From positions 23,698,129-23,762,128 of the forward strand of contig OZ022351.1 in the NCBI GenBank assembly GCA_963989245.1: DNA of 64,000 nucleotides, read 5' to 3'. Shown one piece after another: positions 14,590 through 33,505 of the stretch (positions within the stretch are counted from its first letter, which is position 1; every line of letters begins with the position of its first letter). This stretch comes from Nansenia antarctica. Lineage: Eukaryota; Chordata; Actinopteri; Argentiniformes; Microstomatidae. Position numbers and translations under genes: made by a program. The notes beneath the pieces are model-generated. The model searched no databases. It saw only the letters and a list, made by a program, of their open reading frames with translations, and had not been told where the DNA came from.

Positions 14590-15186
14590 TTATAGGAAAA
14601 AGAGTCAACGGAAACACGGTATAAGAGAATAAGAACTGAGGAAACGGTATCTGCTTTTAGAAATGATTTCCTGCAATGCAATTGGAAGACTTTGTGTGAT
14701 AAATCAGATGTGAATAAAGCATATGGGTTATTTATAGACAGATTTAAGGTTCTCTATGACAAAAACTGCCTGGAGTGGCTGAAAAGCTACATAAGCAGCA
14801 GACAGCAATTTGTGCAGATGTGTTAGTACATGTCTAAATGTTTAAATTCAAAACTGCAGAAATTATGTTTTAGGTTATAAATAACACCAAGCAACATTCA
14901 GAAAATGTATATGGGTAGAGAAGGTGGTTAATATTTAAGAGGGACTTTGAATCTAAAACAGCCTAGTGTTCGTACGACTCTGAAAAGAAGGTGCATCTCT
15001 GTTTGTGGGGCATCCCTTTGGAATGGACTAGATACGAGTGTAAAACTGAGCAAAAATATGAGTAAATTCAAAGGCCATTATAAACAAGTGTTTTTTAAGT
15101 GCAGGACAGAGGACTCTGAGTAGTAAGGTGACTGAAATACATCTTATAACATTTTCTGTGTTTGATATTTATGTTGTATATGGATA
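14590..15186 (+). pseudogene. LINE reverse-transcriptase remains and 3' end
   Basis: The first part reads in pieces such as LEWLKSYISSRQQFVQM, typical of the LINE reverse-transcriptase region. The 3' part (14873-15186) reads CISVCGASLWNGLD, then a short tail, then a stop, which is the conserved C-terminal end of L2/Rex-like polymerases. The segment from 14873 on is the source type of the LINE pieces repeated in the following array. Confidence 0.75.
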
Positions 15187-15189
15187 TTT

Positions 15190-18100
15190 ATGTTAGATTA
15201 TGTTGTAACTAGCCAGGACAAGCCAGTAGAGGGAGAGCCAGGCGAAGAGTCAGAGTCCCAAGGCCAGGACAGCTCTCACCACCAATCCGGTCATCAACCC
15301 CTACCAGCCTGAATCCCCCACACTCCCCTAAGACCACCTCCAGGGTGAAGAGAGACCCAGGCGCGGGGTCCTCGCCCGTCAAAGAGCGCAGGGAGAGCCA
15401 GGCCCTCACCCCCAGCCAGACTGAGCTGAAGCGCATGTTTGAGAGCGAGAAGCTGCACTGCATGACCAGATACAAGGTTTGTGAATTTATTAATACAAAC
15501 ATAGAAGTTGATGTACTTTGTAATTATTGTCTATGTATTTGAGGGGTTGAAAAATCATCTCACTAAACAGGGTGTGTCTCTCTACCAGGGTATAAATCTG
15601 TATGTGAAGAACCTGGACGACAGCATGGATGACGAGGCCCTGCGCAAGGTGTTCTCGCCCTTCGGAACAATCACCAATGCAAAGGTAGCGACGGAGGGTG
15701 GACGCAGCCAGGGCTATGGCTTCGTGTGCTTCTCCTCCCCTGAGGCGGCCACCAAGGCCATAGCTGGCGTGAACGGCCGCATCATCGCCACCAAGCCGCT
15801 TTTAGTGGCTCTGGACAAGTGCAGGGAGAGAGCAAGGTCCTCACCACCAGCCAGCGCAGGGCGAGCCAGGCCCTCACCACCAGCCAGTGCAGGCAGAGGA
15901 CGGCCAGCGTCCACCCCGTGCCCAACCCAGTCATCAACCCCAACCAGTCTTAAGGTTATAAATAACACCAAGCAACATTCAGAAAATGTATATGGGTAGA
16001 GAAGGTGGTTAATATTTAAGAGGGACTTTGAATCTAAAACAGCCTAGTGTTCGTACGACTCTGAAAAGAAGGTGCATCTCTGTTTGTGGGGCATCCCTTT
16101 GGAATGGACTAGATACGAGTGTAAAACTGAGCAAAAATATGAGTAAATTCAAAGGCCATTATAAACAAGTGTTTTTAAAGTGCAGGACAGAGGACTCTGA
16201 GTAGTAAGGTGACTGAAATACATCTTATAACATTTTCTGTGTTTGATATTTATGTTGTATATGGATATTTATGTTATATTTTGTTGTAACTAGCCAGGAC
16301 AAGCCAGTAGAGGGAGAGCCAGGCGAAGAGTCAGAGTCCCAAGGCCAGGACAGCTCTCACCACCAATCCGGTCATCAACCCCTACTAGCCTGAATCCCCC
16401 ACACTCCCCTAAGACCACCTCCAGGGTGAAGAGAGACCCAGGCGCGGGGTCCTCGCCCGTCAAAGAGCGCAGGGAGAGCCAGGCCCTCAACCCCAGCCAG
16501 ACTGAGCTGAAGCGCATGTTTGAGAGCGAGAAGCTGCACTGCATGACCAGATACAAGGTTTGTGAATGTATTAATACAAACATAGAAGTTGATGTACTTT
16601 GTAATTATTGTCTATGTATTTGAGGGGTTGAAAAATCATCTCACTAAACAGGGTGTGTCTCTCTACCAGCTATGGACTAGATACGAGTGTAAAACTGAGC
16701 AAAACTATGAGTAAATTCAAAGGCCATTATAAACAAGTGTTTTTTAAGTGCAGGACAGAGGACTCTGAGTAGTAAGGTGACTGAAATACATCTTATAACA
16801 TTTTCTGTGTTTGATATTTATGTTGTATATGGATATTTATGTTATATTTTGTTGTAACTAGCCAGGACAAGCCAGTAGAGGGAGAGCCAGGCGAAGAGTC
16901 AGAGTCCCAAGGCCAGGACAGCTCTCACCACCAATCCGGTCATCAACCCCTACCAGCCTGAATCCCCCACACTCCCCTAAGACCACCTCCAGGGTGAAGA
17001 GAGACCCAGGCGCGGGGTCCTCGCCCGTCAAAGAGCGCAGGGAGAGCCAGGCCCTCACCCCCAGCCAGACTGAGCTGAAGCGCATGTTTGAGAGCGAGAA
17101 GCTGCACTGCATGACCAGATACAAGGTTTGTGAATTTATTAATACAAACATAGAAGTTAATGTACTTTGTAATTATTGTCTATGTATTTGAGGGGTTGAA
17201 AAATCATCTCACTAAACAGGGTGTGTCTCTCTACCAGCTATGGACTAGATACGAGTGTAAAACTGAGCAAAACTATGAGTAAATTCAAAGGCCATTATAA
17301 ACAAGTGTTTTTTAAGTGCAGGACAGCGGACTCTGAGTAGTAAGGTGACTGAAATACATCTTATAACATTTTCTGTGTTTGATATTTATGTTGTATATGG
17401 ATATTTATGTTATATTTTGTTGTAACTAGCCAGGACAAGCCAGTAGAGGGAGAGCCAGGCGAAGAGTCAGAGTCCCAAGGCCAGGACAGCTCTCACCACC
17501 AATCCGGTCATCAACCCCTACCAGCCTGAATCCCCCACACTCCCCTAAGACCACCTCCAGGGTGAAGAGAGACCCAGGCGCGGGGTCCTCACCCGTCAAA
17601 GAGCGCAGGGAGAGCCAGGCCCTCAACCCCAGCCAGACTGAGCTGAAGCGCATGTTTGAGAGCGAGAAGCTGCACTGCATGACCAGATACAAGGTTTGTG
17701 AATTTATTAATACAAACATAGAAGTTGATGTACTTTGTAATTATTGTCTATGTATTTGAGGGGTTGAAAAATCATCTCACTAAACAGGGTGTGTCTCTCT
17801 ACCAGCTATGGACTAGATACGAGTGTAAAACTGAGCAAAACTATGAGTAAATTCAAAGGCCATTATAAACAAGTGTTTTTTAAGTGCAGGACAGAGGACT
17901 CTGAGTAGTAAGGTGACTGAAATACATCTTATAACATTTTCTGTGTTTGATATTTATGTTGTATATGGATATTTATGTTATATTTTGTTGTAACTAGCCA
18001 GGACAAGCCAGTAGAGGGAGAGCCAGGCGAAGAGTCAGAGTCCCAAGGCCAGGACAGCTCTCACCACCAATCCGGTCATCAACCCCTACCAGCCTGAATC

Positions 18101-18373
18101 CCCCACACTCCCCTAAGACCACCTCCAGGGTGAAGAGAGACCCAGGCGCGGGGTCCTCGCCCGTCAAAGAGCGCAGTGAGAGCCAGGCCCTCACCCCCAG
18201 CCAGACTGAGCTGAAGCGCATGTTTGAGAGCGAGAAGCTGCACTGCATGACCAGATACAAGGTTTGTGAATTTATTAATACAAACATAGAAGTTGATGTA
18301 CTTTGTAATTATTGTCTATGTATTTGAGGGGTTGAAAAATCATCTCACTAAACAGGGTGTGTCTCTCTACCAG
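15190..18373 (+). repeat. Tandem array of PABP-exon/LINE chimeric units
   Basis: Five copies of a near-identical block start near 15209, 16290, 16858, 17426 and 17994; the last three intervals are exactly 568 bp. Each block holds a linker remnant (NPVINPYQP), the 3' end of a poly(A)-binding-protein RRM3 exon reading ALTPSQTELKRMFESEKLHC..TRYK (ALNPSQ in two copies), a splice donor 'aag|gtttgtg', an intron of about 110 bp and a 3' splice site 'tctctaccag'. In the 568-bp units the 3' splice site joins directly to LINE 3'-end sequence (from 'ctatggactagatacg'). The first interval (1081 bp) also contains an intact RRM4 exon. Copies differ by only a few bases, so amplification or conversion is recent. 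Confidence 0.9.
15589..15954 (+). pseudogene. PABP RRM4 exon with shifted linker
   Basis: After a consensus 3' splice site, the frame reads GINLYVKNLDDSMDDEALRK, then GTITNAKVATEGGRSQGYGF, then NGRIIATKPLLVALDK. This is the fourth RRM of cytoplasmic poly(A)-binding protein with both RNP motifs (LYVKNL and YGFVCF). Beyond the RRM the linker is out of frame by one base: the expected LTTSQ...QRTAS...PNPVINPNQ is read in the neighbouring frame. The exon then runs straight into LINE sequence at about 15955, so a functional protein from this copy is unlikely. Confidence 0.75.
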
Positions 18374-20756
18374 GGTATAAATCTGTATGTGAAGAACCTG
18401 GACGACAGCTTGGATGACGAGGCCCTGCGCAAGGTGTTCGCCACCAAGCCGCTTTTAGTGGCTCTGGACAAGCGCAGGGAGAGAGCAAGGTCCTCACCAC
18501 CAGCCAGCGCAGGGCGAGCCAGGCCCTCACCACCAGCCAGTGCAGGCAGAGGACGGCCAGCGTCCACCCCGTGCCCCGGGTCCTCGCCCGTCAAAGAGCG
18601 CAGGGAGGGCCAGGTCCTCACCCCCAGCCAGGCCCTCACCACCAGCAAGGTCCTCACCCCCAGCCAGGCCCTCACCCCCAGCCAGGCCCTCACCCCCAGC
18701 CAGGCCCTCACCCCCAGCCAGGCCCTCACCCCCAGCCAGGCCCTCACCCCCAGCCAGGCCCTCACCCCCAGCCAGGCCCTCGCCACCAGCCAGGCCCTCA
18801 CCCCCAGCCAGGCCCTCACCCCCAGCCAGGCCCTCACCCCCAGCCAGTGCATGCAGAGGACGGCCAGCATTGTGCCCAACCCAGTCATCAACCCCAACCA
18901 GCCTGCAGCTCTGCCATTCTGCATCCCCAAGGCACAGACCTGTGCTGCCCCCCACCTCATGAACGGCACGCTGTTCACTAATGTCTACATCAAGAACTTT
19001 GGAGAGGACATGGACAACCGCAGGCTGGCGAAGAGGTTCGAGAAATATGGCCCGACCCTGAGAGTCCAGGTCATGACTGATGACAGCGGGAAGTCCAAAG
19101 GTTTCGGCTTTGTCAACTTCCAAAGGCACGAGGACGCCCAGAAGGCCGTTGACGACATGAATGGTAAAACAGTCAATGGGAGGCGGGTCTATGTGGGCCG
19201 CGCCCAGAAGAGAGGAGAGCGCCAGACTGAGCTGAAGCGCCAGTTTGACAGCGAGAAGCTGGACCGCATGACCAGAGACAAGGTTTGTGAATTTATTAAT
19301 ACTAACATAGAAGTTGATGTACTTTGTAATTATTGTCTATGTATTTGAGGGGTTGAAAAATCATCTCACTAAACAGGGTCTCTCTCTACCAGGGTATAAA
19401 TCTGTATGTGAAGAACCTGGACGACAGCTTGGATGACGAGGCCCTGCGCAAGGTGTTCGCCACCAAGCCGCTTTTAGTGGCTCTGGACAAGCGCAGGGAG
19501 AGAGCAAGGTCCTCACCACCAGCCAGCGCAGGGCGAGCCAGGCCCTCACCACCAGCCAGTGCAGGCAGAGGACGGCCAGCGTCCACCCCGTGCCCCGGGT
19601 CCTCGCCCGTCAAAGAGCGCAGGGAGGGCCAGGTCCTCACCCCCAGCCAGGCCCTCACCACCAGCAAGGTCCTCACCCCCAGCCAGGCCCTCACCCCCAG
19701 CCAGGCCCTCACCCCCAGCCAGGCCCTCACCCCCAGCCAGGCCCTCACCCCCAGCCAGGCCCTCACCCCCAGCCAGGCCCTCACCCCCAGCCAGGCCCTC
19801 GCCCCCAGCCAGGCCCTCGCCACCAGCCAGGCCCTCACCCCCAGCCAGGCCCTCACCCCCAGCCAGGCCCTCACCCCCAGCCAGTGCATGCAGAGGACGG
19901 CCAGCATTGTGCCCAACCCAGTCATCAACCCCAACCAGCCTGCAGCTCTGCCATTCTGCATCCCCAAGGCACAGACCTGTGCTGCCCCCCACCTCATGAA
20001 CGGCACGCTGTTCACTAATGTCTACATCAAGAACTTTGGAGAGGACATGGACAACCGCAGGCTGGCGAAGAGGTTCGAGAAATATGGCCCGACCCTGAGA
20101 GTCCAGGTCATGACTGATGACAGCGGGAAGTCCAAAGGTTTCGGCTTTGTCAACTTCCAAAGGCACGAGGACGCCCAGAAGGCCGTTGACGACATGAATG
20201 GTAAAACAGTCAATGGGAGGCGGGTCTATGTGGGCCGCGCCCAGAAGAGAGGAGAGCGCCAGACTGAGCTGAAGCGCCAGTTTGACAGCGAGAAGCTGGA
20301 CCGCATGACCAGAGACAAGGTTTGTGAATTTATTAATACTAACATAGAAGTTGATGTACTTTGTAATTATTGTCTATGTATTTGAGGGGTTGAAAAATCA
20401 TCTCACTAAACAGGGTCTCTCTCTACCAGGGTGTAAATCTGTATGTGAAGAACCTGGACAGCATGGATGATGAGGCCCTGCGCAAGGTGTTCGCCCCCTT
20501 CGGAACAATCACCAGTGCAAAGGTGGCGACGGAGGGTGGACGCAGCCAGGGCTATGGCTTCGTGTGCTTCTCCTCCCCTGAGGCGGCCACCAAGGCCATG
20601 GCTGGTATGAACGGCCGCATCGTGGCCACCAAGCCGCTTTTAGTGGCTCTGGACAATGGCAGGGAGAGAGCAAGGCCCTCACCACCAGCCAGTTCATGCA
20701 GAGGACGGCCAGCGCCCACGCCACGCCATTCTGCATCCCTAAGGCCCAGACACTGA
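18374..20756 (+). CDS. Poly-RRM protein of PABP origin, three in-phase exons (possible gene or pseudogene)
   Basis: Three open exons, 18374-19282 (303 codons), 19393-20319 (309 codons) and 20430-20756 (108 codons and stop), separated by 110-bp introns with 'aag|gtttgtg' donors and 'ctctaccag|ggt' acceptors. All boundaries are phase 0, so the exons join into one frame. Exons 1 and 2 each contain a shortened RRM4 (RNP2 LYVKNL kept, RNP1 lost), a basic Ser/Pro-rich stretch, 13 or 14 copies of the hexapeptide ALTPSQ, a linker (NPVINPNQPAALPFCIPKAQ) and a full RRM3 (NVYIKNFGEDMD; RNP1 KGFGFVNF). Exon 3 has a complete RRM4 and a short divergent tail. RRM3 and RRM4 of cytoplasmic PABP bind poly(A) and U-rich RNA. 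No RRM1, RRM2 or PABC domain is present. A promoter and true first exon were not found; the 18.0-kb array unit supplies an in-frame upstream exon ending at 18261. Expression is unknown. Confidence 0.55.
18614..18847 (+). repeat. Coding minisatellite, 13 x 18 bp (ALTPSQ)
   Basis: Thirteen units of gccctcacccccagccag (variants gtcctc.., ..accaccagcaag, ..gccaccagc..) within the first long PABP-derived exon. All units are 18 bp, so the frame is kept. The reverse strand also stays open, which explains long spurious antisense frames. Confidence 0.95.
19633..19884 (+). repeat. Coding minisatellite, 14 x 18 bp (ALTPSQ)
   Basis: Same 18-bp unit as at 18614-18847, with one additional copy (an ALAPSQ variant). 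The two exons otherwise are almost identical, so the length difference is a single-unit gain or loss after duplication. Confidence 0.95.
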
Positions 20757-20791
20757 GAAGTGTGTGAGGGGTTGGATTGGACTCTCATGGC

Positions 20792-20831
<40 letters not shown>

Positions 20832-21271
20832 CACACACACAGGCAGTCACACAATACACAGAAGACACAATAAAAGTATTTACATTTAGATTCTCTCCTT
20901 ATTCATACATTTAGACAATATCTCCTACTTATTGTTTGCCCCAATACACCTTTTGCACTAAAGACACCTAACTTGGCTATATGACAAGCTCTTTTGGAGT
21001 CGGTGTGTGTACACAGGTGAAATAGGATGCTGACATCCTGATAGATATATTTACCTAATAGTGAGCCTGAGAGGTATTCCAAGAGCTTTCCACGGAACCT
21101 CATCGGATATATGCTATCAGATATGCTACACAATTACCATCATGGCATGGATCAAAATAAAGCTTCTGCAAAGCTTCTCTGGACTTCATGAAATGCATTT
21201 ATGCAACGAAGTGTGTCTATAGGTTCTAAACGTTATGTCCACTATCGCAGCGAGTAGGACTGGGGCGCTCA

Positions 21272-21315
<44 letters not shown>

Positions 21316-21539
21316 ACATGGGGAATTAGCCTCCTGTGTTTGTGTGTGAAGTCTTTCTAATCTCTGATCTCTTGGATTAGAGCTCAGATGTGCCAGAGTT
21401 AACCTGTAGTGGGGCGTCCGGTGTCCTGGTGTCATTTTACGCACACATTTTCAGGTCGGTTCAAGGCGGTTGCATATTTAAAAAAATAAATACAATTTAA
21501 AGTAATTTTTTCTGAGTTGGGTTGTCCCACTCACATTTC

Positions 21540-21715
21540 ATTTTATTGGACAGATATAGTAAAGACAGACAGGAAAGTAAGGAGAGAGGACATGTCAGCA
21601 GGGCATGGGCCAGACTCGAACCCAAGCCAACATGGGCACATGTGTGCACTGTAGACAGCGGTGCCAGACCACTGGACCACCACAGGCCACGGTTGCATAT
21701 TTTCTGACTTATATC
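21540..21715 (-). mobile_element. tRNA-headed SINE, degenerate
   Basis: On the minus strand the head reads 'ggtggtccagtggtctgg' (A-box region) and then 'gggttcgagtc' (B box), followed by a tail ending near 'ctgtccaataaaa'. A weaker relative seems to lie at 58015-58130. No clear target-site duplication was found. Confidence 0.6.
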
Positions 21716-22439
21716 TTCTTCACTACTTTTGTTTTCCCCTTTGCTTCTGGGTTTGGATATCGTGTCTGGACATGTGTGTGTGTGTGCGTGTGTGCTTGTG
21801 TCTGTGTGTGTCTATGTGTGTGTGTGTGTGTGTGTGTGTGCGCTTTCATGTATGTATGTACTTTTTTTTTACTGTCTAGCCTGGGGAGTTGTGACCAAGG
21901 TCTCTTTTACAAGGGAGCCATGCAAACAGAAGAGTAGATCATGGAGAGAGACACGGACACGCAGACAACGAAGACAGTAACAGCCATGTCACAGTCAGAA
22001 ACAGACAGCAAGACAAGACACAGAGTGAAAAGAGGACAGATGGGGAGAGAACAGAGGTGGGTTGAGCACAGAGTAGGTTATCACTTCAAGCTGCTCTATA
22101 AATCCTAATTAGTATTATTTATTATTATAATCCATATAATATTGATTGTCTTTTTGTGAAAAAATATCAGAAACAACGTGCACCACTATCCAATGGTACA
22201 TTTGATTTCATTTTAATCATTTTAAATCTATTAAACAAATACATTGTTGCGACACAAAAATGTCCCCTATTCGTAGAATGACCCACCGACTACAGTACAT
22301 GTATAGTATAGTAGTAGTATAGTAGTATAGTATAGTGGATAGTGTATATAGCCTTTATTTATGTAAACCAGCTCTTTTCCCTTCTTGTTTTTAGTATTTT
22401 TTACCAAGCACCAGGGGAGCCCCCCCTCCCAAATTTCGT

Positions 22440-22505
22440 TGTATGGTACCTGTACTGTATTAATGACAATAAAGACCATTCATTCATTCATTCATTCATT
22501 CATTC
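22440..22505 (+). mobile_element. LINE-type 3' tail with (ATTC)n
   Basis: 'ggtacctgtactgtattaat' followed by 'gacaataaagaccattcatt' and ATTC repeats. The same sequence in reverse lies at 23904-23960 inside eci2 intron 1, so the pair flanks the first coding exon in inverted orientation. It resembles the 3' end of Rex/L2-like fish LINEs. Confidence 0.7.
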
Positions 22506-22795
22506 AAGAGGTTTGTCCATCAGAGAGTGGCAGGTGAGGTGCACTGTCTTGCAGAGCAGCCATCCAGACCGACAGGCGGCAGTGCCAATCACGCTGGGTA
22601 CGTCTTCTTTTGAAGGTTGAGAAGAAGGTCGGATGGTTCTATGGTTCAGCCAATGGAAGAGGAGGAAGTGTGAGGAGGGCGGGATCACGATTGTAAACAG
22701 CGAATTCTCTTTGCCGGTGTACCGACACCGGTTTTTGTCAGAAGTAGCGTAGCAGTGCTGCACTTTGGACTGGGATTAATTATTCACTGTCTGTT

Positions 22796-30042
<7,247 letters not shown>

Positions 30043-30420
30043 GGAGGAACCCTCCCTGACCTCATGGCCCAACAGACAGAACGTAGCTTTTTAAAATGTT
30101 AAAATAAAAAAACACGATTAAAAACAATCAAATAAACAAACTGCTGCAATGTGGTCGTCGAAGGCACGCAAACACCGCCGCCTTCCACGGCGCCATCTTG
30201 AGTATCAATGGTGCAACTACAGCCCCCCAGGTCCATTGTAAGGTTAGGCCAGGTTAGGTTAGTGTCGTCATCCTCTAACCTGGACGAAGACATGACCATG
30301 TCAGTGGAGTGTAACGCCGCTGACGAGTGAATAAATGCCTTTTTTCTCCACAGTTTTTACTAGAAAAACCTTGTTAATTAATTAACTGTATAGTATGAAT
30401 AAACACAAGTGTCCTGTAAA
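30043..30420 (+). other. eci2 3' UTR and downstream duplicated block
   Basis: AATAAA signals are at 30103-30108 and 30131-30136, within 100 nt of the stop. The block 30290-30410 (around 'gaataaatgccttttttctc' and 'agaaaaaccttgt') is a near copy of 29538-29650 in intron 9. Confidence 0.55.
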
Positions 30421-33235
30421 GGTTGTATAGGTTTTTAACAGCTAAGGTAGACACTGTATAATGGTGTTTTCTGTTTGTCTTTAATTTGGGCATTGACACG
30501 CTCTACCGTCTGTACTGTAAATAGAGGCAGCTAACAAAGTGCATTGTACATTGAAGTTGGATAGTGCCTTACAGAGTCCACAATGCCTAATGACCAATCT
30601 ACGGTTTTGGTTGCCTTCTCAACTGGTTGTGTTTTGTACTGTCACCCGTCCACCGATGTTATCATGCACACCACAATGCCACTAATAGGTTTCTCCTCTC
30701 CTGAACCAACAAGACCAGTGTGAATGCAGTGATAATGAGTAATAGTAATAATAAATTGATTTTGAGGGAACGTCTGCGTGTTTCGCATGATTAAGGGGAT
30801 AAAGGAGGTGTCTGTTTTGTGTCTGGGATTGATGAAGAAGAGTGTGAGGGTATTGGTCTGCAATTCCACCAAACCCCCAGTAGAGGGCGAACTTCACTAA
30901 TAAGACACCAATACCCAAAACCAAAAAAACGATGTTGTCTTTTATTGTCGTTTGCTGTATGGACACAGCTTTAAGCTATAGGCATTTCAATTAGAAAAAA
31001 ATAACATGGGTTTCTATGAAACATTTCTCTGAACATCTCTCTAAGCTTTTAAAACCTCAAAATGAGTTTGCTACCATAGAACGACGTAGTCAGCTGAAGC
31101 AAGCCCACACAGCTTTTTTTAGGAACTTCCTTTTTCTAGTAGTATTTACAGTCATACACAATATACAGTTTCATTGCATTCTCACTCATCTTCAACCTTT
31201 CACCTCTTGACTTACAGGTTGTTAGAGGCACTGTGATGTCAATGACACACAAATAAATAATAATAATAACAAATAAAGATGGATAGACAGTAAAACAACA
31301 GGGGATAGCGTAGAGGGAAATACAGTACATCACTAACCAACGTTCCATGGAGGGCCCTCCTCCATATAGGGGCCTATGTGCAGTCACCCCTATAGCCCCA
31401 CACGGGGACTCTGCTTTGCATGTCACACCTGGTTGCCTTGACCTTTCCCTGACCAATAGAAGGTCCTGTACATCATAACTCATGATAACATCATAACTGC
31501 CAAGGAAAACATTGACAGATAAAGCCACATCCCGAAAGGTTACATTTCCTATCTGGGCTGCAAATTCAAATGGATCAGAATGTAATGGATGTGGACAATG
31601 GTTGTGTGTGTATAACGGTTTTTGTGTGACATAGTGTTTGTTTGTAATATTGTAGACCTGAGTCACTTTTTCAGTGTGGAGGCGGTGGACATTTGAAAAC
31701 AAACAAAACAGCCACAATGCAATTTTAGAAGCTGTGCTGACTCATTCTGGAAATCAGTTAGTTGTGCAAATAAATCATTGGCTAGGAGGAATGGCGTTGG
31801 CTCATTTGGTTATCTTATCGTTAACTGTGTCAGCAGCATTGAACAAACTTATCAGGAAGAGAATGTAGAATCCCCCATGCTACACAATGTGGACGTATGG
31901 AAGTCATCCATAGACACAGAGCAAGATATACGCACATAGATAGATAGATATGTAGCAACTCAGGGCAGGGGTAGGGCATGCTATGCCATGATCTGTTCAG
32001 GGACTACCCCAGTGTGCAGAGCTCTTCGAGGTCATAAGCATTCCATTGTGAGCTTTGTCTTTGTCACAAAGAGACAGCAGTTGAAATGCTCCTTCGCCCA
32101 CAGGTAATATAATAATATAATATAATATTGTGTAGGCGTAAGTCCATGGCTTGGATCCTGTTCCTTTCAGCTGTAAGTGTCCAGGGAATAGAGGGGCCAC
32201 ACATTTGTTTCTAGGTGAAGCCAACTTGTTTGTCCAGGAAACTACAGACTTTATCTTATACCATTCCTTTTTTCTCTCGGGTAGTCAGCAGGACACCCCC
32301 CCCCCCGCCCCCGCCCCCGCCCCCTCCCCTGCCTCTTCACACCTACACCTCATCCCTCCCTCGCCCTTTCGAGAGCCCCGCCCAACCAAATGTTGGCATT
32401 TCCAAAAGTTCAGGGCAATAACATGATAGTGTTCACTGTGTGACATCACAGAGGGGGGGGGGGCACACAACACTGAATGTTGCATGGCGCTCTCTGTCTC
32501 GGTGCAGCGACCCGGCTCAGAGTCCCAGAGGAGAGAGAGGGATGGGAAGGGAGGAGAGAGGGAGGGGAGGGAGGGATTGTGCCAGTACGAAATCTTTATC
32601 AAAAAGCAGAGGAAGAGCTAAAAGCCAGACAGCGTTCCCTCGCCATTTAAGTCATCTTGCGCTCAGTCGGTTGAACCTTCCATAATGGACTGTTGTGGTT
32701 TCCCTGGTAGAATGCACTAGAAGACGACCGTCTATCTGCCCCCTCTGGAGCCGGGACCACAGAGAGAGACGCATCAACACATCCGACTGTCATGTTCTAT
32801 TTTAGTCACAATATTTTTTTTTTCAAATCAGTAAAGCACTTTACACAGAACAGTTAATTTACAGCTACCATACTTGAGCGGGGCACTAGAAGTCATGTGG
32901 CTTAGTTTCTTTTCGTTTTTTTTTTAACAAGGATGGCATCCGACAATCTTGTCGGATGTCATTTGTGACTTGATTCAAAGTTTCAAAGTTAAGTGTTTTA
33001 AACACTCAACTCAACTGTTATATAGGCACTAGGACTCGGGGGAGCGATCACCACATACTCTCTCATAAAACTTACATAAAACAGCGTCGCCTTTCAAACC
33101 TCTTGCTACCTACAATCCCACTGCTGTCTGAAGCTGAACTAATTAAGACAGAGTCAAGTGTTATAGAATCGTCGTGCTTACATCGCCAGTGGCTCTACAG
33201 AGCTCTACAGTGATATGATGGAAATGCTCCGGAAA
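30421..33235. other. Intergenic stretch, no gene seen
   Basis: Mostly unique-looking sequence with no coding signal. It includes a C-rich run at about 32293-32330, a G run at 32451-32462 and a purine-rich patch at 32525-32575. Short open frames lack any protein character that I recognise. Confidence 0.5.
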
Positions 33236-33505
33236 ATACAGTGATATGATGGAAATTCTCTCTCTTTCTCTCATCCACTCTCTCTTTTCTCCACCTTTCT
33301 CCTTCCTTCTATCTACCCCCCCCCCTCCAATACAGTGACATGACGGAAATTCTCTCATCCCCTCTCTTTTCTCCACCTTTATCCTTCCTACCCCCCTCCC
33401 CCCCAATACAGTGACATGACGGAAATACTCTCTCTCTCTTTCTCTCATCCCCTCTCTCTTTTCTCCACCTTTCTCCTTCCTTCTATCTAACCCCCCCCCC
33501 CCCCA
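33236..33505. repeat. Imperfect tandem repeat, about 80-105 bp unit, three copies
   Basis: Each unit contains 'cagtgayatgayggaaat', then CT-rich sequence 'ctctcttttctccacctttc', then 'tccttcc' and a C run. Units start near 33238, 33334 and 33409. Confidence 0.75.

Larger units (their letters stand above)
20757..22795. other. Intergenic region between PABP-like array and eci2
   Basis: Contains CA tracts at 20801-20830 and 21272-21312, a GT tract near 21776-21840, a degenerate SINE at about 21540-21715 and a LINE-like tail ending in (ATTC)n at 22440-22505. No coding gene is supported. The eci2 promoter should lie in the last few hundred bases; no TATA box is evident. Confidence 0.55.

Noticed and set aside
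15208..15502. Repeated minus-strand 97-codon frame found in every array unit
   Set aside because: It is identical in each unit only because the unit is duplicated. It is antisense to the PABP-derived exon and contains no known domain.
18367..18978. Long minus-strand frames of about 200 codons over the PABP-like array (also 19386-20166)
   Set aside because: They are antisense shadows of the 18-bp repeat, which has no stops in several frames. The sense frame carries clear RRM domains.
31136..31717. Minus-strand frame of 193 codons
   Set aside because: Composition and sequence show no recognisable domain, and length alone is within chance over 64 kb of repeat-rich DNA.
32285..32760. GC-rich stretch as an alternative inhba promoter or non-coding first exon
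   Set aside because: It lies 19 kb from the coding start and has only simple C-rich and purine-rich runs; nothing in the sequence ties it to inhba.
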